From the NCBI GenBank assembly GCA_036245525.1, contig BTPG01000004.1:47798823-47862822 (forward strand): 64,000 nt of DNA, read 5' to 3'. The position numbers and the translations under genes were made by a program. The notes under the pieces are model-generated. The model did no database searches, was not told the origin of the DNA, and was given only the letters and a program-made list of their open reading frames with translations. Source of the DNA: Semisulcospira habei (Eukaryota > Mollusca > Gastropoda > Semisulcospiridae). Positions within the stretch are counted from its first letter, which is position 1, and each line of letters begins with the position of its first letter. Shown here one piece after another: positions 43,163-54,700 of the stretch.

Positions 43163-46100
43163 GTTTGGACGTTTCCTTCGATATACATAAGCCCCACAAG
43201 CGGTTAAAACGATCCGAAGTACTAACTTGCCTGCGGATTTGAACCTTCGCGTGACACCGTGGGTGCAGGTGCAGCCACACTTTATTTTAAATGTATATAT
43301 CACAATCGGTTTTCTTGACACCGCTCTGCCCCCCTCCCTTCCGCCTCCAAACCCCCCCCCCCCCCCCCCCCGAAATTTCATAACTTAGTCGGTAAGGATT
43401 GTGAGTAAATGCTGACCCCAAAATGGTTTGAGTTTGTTTGTAAACAAAGAAGACAATAAACAACGAAAATGCGTAACCTTTCCCATACTTAACAAAGAGA
43501 GAACCTTACAAGTTACAGGCTGTATGGCACACCCATACTCACAAAGAAGGATCCTTGCAAGTTGCAGTTGCACACTGTATTTCGTGGGTGCAAACTCGCC
43601 CACACGTTATCTTGATGGAAACTGACATTATATAACACCGTGCATCTTCCAAGACTGTGCCATCAGTCATCAGACATGCGATTTGTCGAAAAGCGTACAC
43701 CTGGACAGTATTACTGTCTCACTCAATGTAATGGAATTGCCACTACTGCACTACTCAACAATGACCTCTCAGAACCATTCCCCATTCTCAACGGTGTGAA
43801 GCAGGGCTGTGTGCTGGCACCGACCCTCTTCACCATCTTTTTTAGCATGATGTTGAAGCAGGCCACAGTGGACCTTGACGATGACGATGCAGTGTACATC
43901 AGGTATCGTCTCGATGGCAGTCTGTTCAACCTCAGACGACTGCAGGCCCACACCAAAACCCTAGACCAACTGATTCGTGAGCTGCTCTTTGCTGATGACG
44001 CTGCCCTCATTGCATACACAGAGAGAGCCCTGCAGCGTATCACATCCTGCTTCGCAGACGCTGCCCAGCTCTTTGGACTCGAGGTCAGTCTGATAAAGAC
44101 AGAGGTCCTCCATCAGCCGGCATCCAAGGTAGAGCATCGCCCTCCCCACATCACCATCGGCGATTCTAACCTGAAGTCAGTGCACCAGTTTACCTACCTT
44201 GGCTGCATCATCACATCAGCAGACCTGTTTACCATACACATTTGGTGTATTAAAGTACACATTTTTGCTTTGGGGTACACAATCATGTACACGTGTATAC
44301 ACAAAAATACACATTTCGGATACACATTTACAAAAATACACATTTCGGATACACATTTTTAGAATCGGACTTTTACATCGACCTTTCATGCGCTATGGTT
44401 TATATCCGGCTTCGCTTCATGTTTGTAAAGCGATCTTGATTGACTAGACAAGATGTCGAAGAGAAAAGTACACGAAATCAGCGAAGACGAAGACTCCGCC
44501 GAGTCAGTCCGACTGCGTTGTTACCACCACAAGAAGTCAATCGCAGAAGAAGAAAAGAGTCCAGGTGTTCCTGAACATTCACACAGATAAATGTCTGACG
44601 CTTGTTCGCTCCCAAAAAGGACCCAGTTATGCTCGTTGCACCCTTTGCGACTCAGACTCTGAATAATGTCTGAAGATGTTTTGTCGGAGAGGGAGGGAGA
44701 GAGAGAGAAAAAAACTGACAACTCACTGGCTTGTGTAGAAATACACATGTGAGGTCCAAAGTACACATTTAGTCATTTGAAAGTACACTGACTGCACCCA
44801 GGGGGTAAACAGGTCTGCATCAGATGCCAAGCTGGACAAGGAGCTGGACAGCAGGCTGGCAAAAGCGAACAGTGCTTTCGGGCGTCTATATAAGCGGGTG
44901 TGGCACAATCAACAGCTGAAAACAGGCACCAAAATCAGCGTGTACAGAGCTGTCGTCCTCACAACCCTGCCGTATGGTTCCAAGCCCTGGGCCCTCTACC
45001 GCAGCCAACTACGACTCCTCGAACGCTTCCACCAGCGCTGCCTGCATACAATCCTGGGCATTCACTGGAGTGACTATGTCACCAACGTCGAGGTCCTTGA
45101 ACAGGCAGAAACTGTGAGCATCGAGGCTTTGCTGCTGCGGACACAGCTCCGCTGGGCGGGGCACATCTCCAGGATGGAGGATCATCGCCTACCCAAGATC
45201 ACCCTGTTCGGCGAGCTCGCCACTGGACACAGAGACAGAGGGGCACCAAAGAAGAGATACAAAGACTGTCTCAAGAAGTCACTTAGTGCCTGCCAAATCG
45301 ACCACCGTCAGTGGTCTTCACTCGCTGTGGACCGTGACACCTGGTGCTCCACCATTTACAAGGCAGCTGTCTCCTTTGAGGACTCGCGCAGAGCTAGCCT
45401 TAAAGACAAGCAGCTCAGGAGAAAAAAACAGAGATGCTACAACTCAGAACCCTGGCCAGACCTCCCTCTGCAGCCACTGCGGTCGAACCTGCCTGTCCCG
45501 GATTGGCCTCCGCAGTCACGAGCATGCCTTCTGACGTCGTGGGCAACCCCCATAGACTTTTCCTATAGTATCTTCGTTTGCGAAGTCAAGCCAAGAAAGA
45601 GAGACTAGTGCATACACATGGTTCAGCCAGGTTAAACATGGCCACATCTAGCTGAGGACACGTAGTGGGCACAGCTGGGATGTGTAGCTCTGTCTGGTGG
45701 GGTCATCTCAACAGCCGACGATGGGAAGTGACATGACCAAGGTAGGCTCGGAAGATAAGACCTCTGTGTGTATGTAATCCCAGCCCAGATGGGTGGGAAA
45801 GGGGTGTGGCAATGGATGCCAATCTCACCGTCGACGTTCACTGTAGCAGGGATCTATAAAGTTGTACAATGGATGCCAATCACACCGTTGCCGTTCGCTG
45901 TAGCACGGATTTATAAAGTTGTAATAAGTGCAGTGTTTAGAGGGCAGTCAGTAAATGGGTGATCAGTTGAAGCAGGGATGAGTGTTGTTAGGGTGGGAGA
46001 GGCGTCAGTTATAGCTCCGTGAGTGATGATTGGCAGGCTGCAAAAGAAAGAAGGCCTCTTTGTTGTCTAATGCAGTGGAACGGGTGGGGGTGACAGGAAT

Positions 46101-49100
46101 GCCTAATAGAGAGACAGGATTGTGAGGGAATGGTGGGAGAGGTGACGGAAGGGGCCCACTGTGACATGCAAGACTGTTGCTGGAGACGGGGACATTTTAT
46201 GATGGGTGTGCGTTATCAGCTAGAAGTATAAGCTGTTGTACATGCATACTCACAAAGGGCCCGGTACTCTGATCTCACACACGGTCCCTTTCTCTTCCCC
46301 TGACTCGGATAGGTACTGCCGGAAGTCCTCCAGCCCTTTGTATATTTTGAAACATTTGGTTTGGACAGGAACAGAGGGGTGTAGAGGCAGAGGCATCTGT
46401 CAAGGGTGACATAATTGTCAAAGTCAAAATCTTCTGATGAAACACTGTGGACTCCCTTACCGTGTTTAGACTGAAGCTATATGTATCTCACATACAAGGC
46501 ATCCCCCCCCCCCCCCCCCCCCAAGTCCTGAGAATATGCAGGGCATTGAGAACTTTACTTTCAAACTTTCTTTGAAGTTTGTCTCGAGTATCTCTCAGTA
46601 CTGGGCCATGAGGGATGGTGTGCATTGGCTATTGTCGCCATGGTATTAGCTAGTGAAGGAAACAGGGTTTAGAACGTGGAGGGAGCAGAGGGTGAGTGAA
46701 CAGGGGAGGGAGGGGGTATCACTGAAGTAAAACTGTGGGTCGGTGATAACGAAGTGCTGTGAGATGCTGGCCGGCTTGACAGGCTGCTGGCATGACTGTT
46801 AAGGTTCCACATTGTTTGCACATCACAGGGGTGGTTCTGTAGAATGCTGGGATAGCCATTGCTCTGTGGCTGTGGGTATCTGGTTTGGCAAAGTCAAGAA
46901 GTAGTTGGCATTTGAGGGGAGGGTCTCTGCACACCATGGTGGTACCATTTAAATGTAATGTACACTGCCAGTATAGATCTGGCAGAATACTAGTTTGGTC
47001 CAACATGTGCAAATGATACAGTTTACTTGTTTAGAGAAGAAGAAAAAAATAACTTGCTACTCACTGAAAACATGCAATGTAAAATGACAGAACTCCTGTC
47101 CAGTAAATCAATGCAAAGGTTTTGTCCTTGGTGAAGGTTCTACACAACACCCCAAAGAACGAAAACAGGTATGTTTCTTGAGTCTGTTTGCCCCCTTAAA
47201 AAATATAGCTAAGACTAAGAGTAAGAATAATAACTGAATCTACTGTGTAAAAACCATGGGTGTGTTTGCACCCACAAAGTACATCTAGGAATATTCAATG
47301 ACTTTCCTATGTAAAAACCATGGATGTGTTTGCATCCATGACTTGCAGCCAGGAATATTTGCTGAAATGCTTATAAAAACCAAGGGTGTGTTTCTACCCA
47401 TGAAGTATTCCCTATAAGTTTACGCAAAGATTAAGTAACTGTGCTGTGTGTGTTGAAAAAGGTAAAAAGCCTGCGTCAGTTGGTCCAGCGTTAAAAGGTG
47501 CTGCATTAAGTTGATTAATGTCAATCAAATGTTTTGTGTATTTTCTCCATTGCAGTTCTGGTTTTTAAAAAAAGGGCACTTGACAAGATGCAAGATTCAT
47601 AACACTTTATTATGTCTCATAAGACAAAATTTTCTTTTAGTTAAACCACATACTAATACCACTCAGATGGCATTTTCTGGGGTGGATTCATGTTAATTCA
47701 GTTTTGGTTTCTTTTCTCTCTTTTTTCCTCTCTTGCAGCGGCAGATCCAGATTGCAGCTTTTTGCAAGGATTTCAATGAAAAGACTGGCAACATCAAACC
47801 TGGTATTCCTCTACCAACTCGAATTAAAATCAATGTATGTTTTTGGTAGCGTATGTTGAAATGCACACACACACGCACACACACACACACACAAACTGAA
47901 ACTACCATTGAATATTTAGACGTGTACAGTTTGGGTTTTTGGCTCACGTGCGAAGCAAAAGAGAGTATGTTCTGAACTAGTGATCGTTGTCCGTCGTCGG
48001 TGGTAAACTTTAAAGTTGGCATTTTTAGGAGACTATTCAACCCACAGTCTTCAAACTTGGCCCAAGGATACTTTGTGTCAAGACCTTTCTAAACATGCCA
48101 ATTTGAGTGACCTCTCTCAAAGGTCAAGAACAACTTCAAGCCCAAACTTGGTACAAAGATACCTGATTGTAAGACCTTCCTATGCATACTAATTTGATTG
48201 ACTCCTCGGAAAAGTCAAGGGTCACAAGAGATCAGGAAATTGGTGAAAAAATAGCCAGATTTGGACAAAATTGATTTGTTCTCAAATACTATTGACAACT
48301 TCAGGCCCAAACTTGGTACATAGATACCTGATGGTAAAACCCATCTGTGAATACTAATTTGGATGACCCTTCTGAAAGGTTGAGGGTCACAAGATTTTGG
48401 CAGTTTTGTGTAAAATGCCAATTTTTGATAGAATTGTAGTTTATCAACATTTTTGTAAAGTTTTCAATCAAATTTGGCTCAAAGGTAGCTCATAATAAGA
48501 CCTTTGTATGCATACTAATTATAAGACCTATCACAAGGGTCATGAGACGAGCTCAAAAATAGGTTTAAAAAAGCCACATTTTGACAAAAAATGTTTCTTA
48601 AATACTATTTTTAACTTCAAACCAAAACTTGGTACAGAGATACCTGATGGTAAGACCTATCTATACATACTAATTTGGATGACCCCTCAGAAGGTCAAGG
48701 GTCACAAGATTTTGGCAGATGTGTGTAAAATGCCAATTTTTGATAGAATTGTAGTTTGTCAACATTTTTGTAAAGTTTTCAATCAAATTTGGCTCAAAGG
48801 TAGCTAATGATAAGACCTTTGTATGCATACTAATTATTTGACCCATCACAAAGGTCAAGGGTCATGGGACGATCCCCAAAATAGATTTTAAAAAGCCACA
48901 TTTTGACTAAAAAATGTTTTTTAAATACTTTTTTCAACTTCAAAACCAAACTTGGTACAGAGATACCTGATGGTAAGACCTATCTGTGCATACTAATTTG
49001 GATGACCCCTCAAAAAGGTCAAGGGTGACAGGTAGAGAAATGTGTGAAAAACGCCATTTTTGGGTTAGAATGGTAGTTTTTATTAGAGCTGTGTACCGTG

Positions 49101-51040
49101 AAGACGGCCATACCGCGATATACCGCGATATTTTTTGCCAGTACCGATATTTTCCAACGGTATACCGCCGTCCCCGATCCCATGTAATTTGATGACAATC
49201 TGGCCACTTGTACGTACAAGAATGCATGAAGAAGTTGAAACAAAATGAGAAAAGACAGACTCAAACACACCAGTGATCGTTTTTTTTATAAACAAACTTT
49301 AATTATTCAGTGTTCACTTTGAATACAAAATCAGGTAAACAAATACTATGGGGGAAAAAACACACTGAATCATTGAATGAAACCTACAGACATAGACTTT
49401 CTGGATGGATAACAAAAAAACCCAAAAAAAAACAGAAAATGAAAATTACACTCCTACTAAGAGAAACCTTTTAATGCTTTTTAAAAATTTTTAAAAATAT
49501 TTATTTATTTATTTATTATTGAACTGTACGAAAACGATTAGGCATGGCAGCCATATCAGTAGGAGTACTGTAGGACAGTCTCCACTTTCTAAAAAGAACA
49601 GTGCATGACTTTACAAGTTCTTTTTCAGAAAGAGGAGCTTGTCCACATGCTCTGGGTTCAGGGTAGCCCTTTGGCTGGTCAGAATGTCCCCAGCTGTCGA
49701 AAACACCCTCTCAGAGGGCACACTCGTAGCCGGGATGGCGAGGTAAATCCTCGCCACCCTAGCCAACAGAGGGAAGCGGTACTCATTCTGTTTCCACAAC
49801 AAGAGTGGGTTCTCCGCCATGCCAATCGATTTCTCCTCTCAATACTTCTTGACTTCTTCAGCTCCCTGCTGGTAGGTGGTCTTGCTCGGCTCGACATGTG
49901 TGACAAAGACATCTGTCAGAAGGGAGTCAAGCAGGCACGCTCCTTTGCTCTCGTACTTCCGTTCGTCCTCGGGTCTTTACAAAATGCTCTTCTTGGATCT
50001 CCTCAAGAACCTCAACATCATGGGCATGCTCATCAAGAGCTGGCGGACTGGGGGTGGCTGAAGTTCCAGGTTCTGCTGAAGTTCCAGGATCTGCTTTGAC
50101 TGCTTCGATGGTCTTGGGTTTTGTGTGCAAGCTCACTGTGACGTCAGTGAGTTTGCGGAAGATGCCATCGCGTTGTTCTGGTTCCATGTAGGAGAAAGAC
50201 TTGAAGCGTGGGTCCAAAGCTGAAATCGTCTGCAACATCTCTCTCTGTTCTGCATACCGGCCCTCCAGATCTGCTGCCATGATAGCCTTCATTTGCTGGA
50301 TGGACATGGAGTTGTCTGGCTTTGGGCGAAGATGTCCTTTTTCGCCAAGCAGACTCAAGAAGGGGCATGATCACAGACGAAGTCGGCATCTCCTCCGTGC
50401 ACATGAAGGTCGTCATGTCTTTCAGAGGTTTCAGAAAAGCTTCAAGTTCATGTGCGGCGGCGGCCTCCTCGTCATTCAGACTCGTGATGTCACGCTCTTT
50501 GAGATAGATCAGTTCTTTGGAGCGAATCACAGCTACGACAGCATCCTGCAGGTACAGAAATCGTGACAGCATGTCAAAGGCGGAGTTCCACCTGGTACAA
50601 ACATCAACCTTCAGCTTTTTTGCCTTCAGTTGAAGCAGTTCTGCCTTTGCATGGAGAAGGTTGGAAGCCAAATGACTCCTGTGAAAGAAGGTAGATATCC
50701 GCCTGATTCTACTCAATATGGCTGCGGTTCCATCCACCTTGAGCGCCTTCTGAACTGCAAGGTTGAGTGTGTGTGCAAAGCATCCCAAGTGCAGATGGCA
50801 TTGCAGCAGCTTTCCAGCCTTGACCATGTTTGATGCATTGTCCGACACAAGTGTGAGACCCAGCACACCCGGCAGTTTCCATTCTTTGATTGCTTCCGTG
50901 ATGACCCTGGTGATGTTTTCAGCTGTAACAGATGAAATAAAAAATCAATCAATTCTAGTTATTTTAAATGTGCACAAAAGGAGAAAAAAAACTCACAATC
51001 GTTCCTAAATGTTGATTTTTTGTTTTACAGCTTTTATCAC

Positions 51041-51127
<87 letters not shown>

Positions 51128-51674
51128 ACATACACACACCACACACGGAGAGAGAGAGAGACCTGTATTACCTGTATGGCTCTCAGGCATTGGTCTTGTT
51201 TGTAGCACATAGTTCACCATCTGCCAATCAACCACCAACACAGCAGTGACAGTGACGTAGGAGTCTGTTGCTCTGGAGGTCCATCCATCTGTAGTCACAG
51301 TTACCTGCACCGGAATTCACGTCTATTATTTTGCATCCTCGTTGTGATTTATCAGTATATCACCTTTCAATTTCAGTGATAGTACGCTCGTAATTTCTTT
51401 ACAGGACTTACTTTGTTATAGACAGACTGGCAATTTAATTATAATCAAGACTTTCAAAGTGAAAATTTCAGACTTATTTGACTGATTCTGCAGACGACAG
51501 ATATAGCAAGCCCACCTCCCCCCCCCCCCCCCCCCCCCAACACCTTCATTGAACCGCTAATTGAGAAAAAATCTTTAACATGCACAACTTTATATGCATG
51601 CAGTATCATACTATAACTTACTTGTTCGGCTTTCTGAAGGTCATCAATCACCTTGGCTTTCAATGAAGGTGTGT

Positions 51675-51706
<32 letters not shown>

Positions 51707-54700
51707 GGTGGGCTTGCTATATCTGTCGTCTGCAGAATCAGTCAAATAAGTCTGAAATTTTCACTTTGACACAATCGTGTACTCGCTTTCAGCCATTGTG
51801 CCTTTGTCTGCCGCACTTTCACGGAACTGCCTCTTTGTTCTAGGAAAAAACGTTTACTTTCGGTTTATAAAAAAAAAAGTTTACTTTCGTTTTCTATTGC
51901 AATTCGCGGTATACCGACCCTTACCGGACCGTACACCGTATCGAGAGGCTTCCGAACCGATATAATACCGGTATATGGTAATACCGTGCACCTCTAGTTT
52001 TTATCAAAGTTTTTGTAAACTTCTCAATCAAATTTGGTGTGAAGTTTGCTGATCGCAAGACATTTCTACACATACTAATTTGTTGACTCATCCCAAAGGT
52101 CAAGGGTCATGAGGGTTTGACAGACGTGTGAAAAATGCTTAAATTTTGAGAAAATATGGATTTCGCTGGTGCTGACGGCAGCCCTTTACTTATAAGGACA
52201 CTCATGTGCATCGGTCGTACACATGAGCCATAAGGGCTTTGCCTCTCTTGCTGATAGAATGTTATAGTCTCATGAGCCAGACCTGACTACTCTGTACACA
52301 CCCTCACCACCCCCAGTACTCAATAAGAATATTAAGATGGGCTTCAAAGTGTATACCTTAGTATGTCATGTGATTTTTAACCCCTTGGCATTCAGATTCT
52401 TATGATAGCAACTGCTCCTAGTGTTTGGATTCTTTCATGTTACAAGAAGAATGATTGTTTAGTTTAAGAGGCTATCATGGGACTGCCTGACATCTTAGAG
52501 CGCTGAGATTTGGCAGAAGTATTGGGAAATGGCTGAGCTATAGTGCGTGGTCATGTCATGTGGCTAGAGTGGACGGGTCATGTCGCTGTCACCTAATATG
52601 TCGCCAAATCTTGGTGACAAAACTTCATTAGTAACAAATCATGCACATATACTAGACATGCAGCTTTGACTCCAGAAAGTGACTGCTGCGTCCTACCTTA
52701 TCCATCTCCAAGCTCAGAAAACGGGTTGTATGCTGTTGACTGGGTCACAGATTGTCACAGAATCTGTCACATGTCCACAGTGCTACAGGTAGTGTCACAT
52801 GGCCACGGTGTTTGTTTTCCATTTTGGATGTTTGGTTTTACAAAAAATATATCAGCGATGGAGGGAGAAATAAAAATAAACATTGTAGTGGTCTGCTATC
52901 ACTGCACATTACAAGTGGGAAGGCTGCATCCAGAAACCCCAGTACTGGTAACGCTTACATAGATGACTGCAATTTTGACAAATGGGTCATGAGAAGAGTG
53001 TCGTCTTTTAAGTCACTTACAATGTTTAAATCTGCATCAAAGAGACCTTCAAAGTTAGTATCTGATTTAAGTAATTGTCGTCTTTCATATTTCGCAGCAT
53101 CTCAACTCATATCATACTGAGGCTAAAAGCTTCCAATTTGTACACTGCCATATATGCAAGCTACATTAGTACTTACAGATAAGGACATAGACCAATGGCT
53201 TTAGTTCAAGGGTGGTGCCAGAATAGCTTGGCGCCTAGAGGCGCCAAGCTATTCTGGCACTACCCTTGAACTATTTTAGTCAAACTTATTTCACACACTG
53301 GTGTATTCCGAATGATAAGGGTTAAAAAAACATGTGTCTACTCCTCTGTTGTGACACATTTCATGTAGATTCTTCCAACACGCCAAGTGGGACAAAAAGT
53401 CACAGGTAACATGCAGTAATTTGCTTTTGTAACTAGCTTTTTCAGCCGTTTCTACTTTAAAAATAGAGATTAATTTGTTTTCTACAAGTGACCTTGAAAA
53501 TTGCAACATTATATGAGAAAACACTTGAACAAACCTACATCTAATAAATTGGGTCAACATTTTTCTACAATTTTTGTTACAAAAACCATTTTTACAAGTC
53601 TTCTGTTTTCAGATATAGATTCAGACTTTGATAACAGTTATTTAATACTGTATCAGTGTATATAGGACGAGAGTTGAGTGTCGTCACATTGATTTTGCAA
53701 ATAGATACAACGATCCTAGTGATGAGGAGGGGGGGGGGGGGGGTGGGGGGGGCTTGTTGTGTCCCTTTACCCTTTTCAGTGAGATTGGCAAAAAAGCCCT
53801 CAAGGCTCACATGCATGAACGATCCAGTTCTGCTGTAAGATTCTACAGTTTACTTACACTATGAGTATGTCTTCAAATAATAATGCTGCACTAAAGCATC
53901 AAGTTCACTTAAGATGTTTGAATGTCATAAAATGAGACACTTGTCTGCTCTTTTTCTCCCTTTCTACACCAGGGGCAGTAGAAAACCAATATTCATACTC
54001 GTGTCAGGGAATTTTAGCAATCAAAGCCTGCCCTGGAGCACATCTCTTTAACCCTTATCATTCGGGATACACCTGTGTGTCAAGTACGTTTGACTAAAAT
54101 AGTTCAAGGGTAGTGCCAGAATAGCTTGGCGCCTCTAGGCGCCAAGCTATTCTGGCACCACCCTTGAACTAAAGCCATTGGTCTAAAATCCTTATCTGTA
54201 AAAACTATAATGTAGCTTGCATATGGCAGTGTACAAATTTGAAGCTTTTAGCCTCAGTATGGTATGGGTTAATAGACATGGTTTCATGTATCTGTCATCA
54301 CCAGCCTGACAGATCATATGAGTTGATGATCAACCAGCCCCCTGTGACATTCTTCTTGAAGCAGGCAGCTGGGGCATTTAAAGGAGCTATGAAGCCAGGT
54401 AAGTCTTAGTGGTTCCAGTGGTCCTTCCGGGCATTCCTGCAGTGTAAATGCAGTATATCTCCTGGTGCTCAGAAGTTTAGACTGCAAGATGATTTGGGCT
54501 ACAGTAAACTTCTGATGTATGACTTGGCCATGTCTCCTCTGTACTTTGTATGGCAGCATAAATTATCCTCTGTCAGCACCCCTTATTTCTTTAGGCCAGA
54601 CCTCATCTGCGGTCTTAACTAACATACTCTCCAGCATATGAGCTGAGGGGCCATGGCCACCCCAGAGAAAAAGTAGGGGCGAAAAATATTTTCAGGGAAA

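Larger units (their letters stand above)
43640..45610 (+). mobile_element. non-LTR retrotransposon with C-terminal zinc finger, interrupted
   Basis: RT motifs in the plus strand are [34 protein letters not shown] (active site FADD) and [12 protein letters not shown]. After the 598-bp insertion the frame resumes as [20 protein letters not shown], then [20 protein letters not shown] and, after a frameshift near 45425, the finger [19 protein letters not shown]. It lacks the endonuclease and N-terminal RT. The end has CCTATAGTATCTTCGTTTGC, matched by the fragment at 35935-36040. I do not assign the clade. Confidence 0.8.
49084..51996 (-). mobile_element. hAT transposon with 8-bp target duplication
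   Basis: The left end is TAGAGCTGTGTACCG and the right end is CGTGCACCTCTA (complement TAGAGGTGCACG), imperfect inverted repeats of the hAT TAGNG type. GTTTTTAT at 49076-49083 and 51997-52004 is a perfect 8-bp target duplication, as expected for hAT. The insertion splits an R repeat. Subterminal DNA is full of ATACCG and CGGTAT motifs on both sides. The transposase is on the minus strand and is frameshifted. Confidence 0.92.

Noticed and set aside
51005..51310. Long Cys-Val or Thr-His open frames
   Set aside because: Translation of the CA microsatellite inside the hAT intron; only the upstream TTDGW part is coding.
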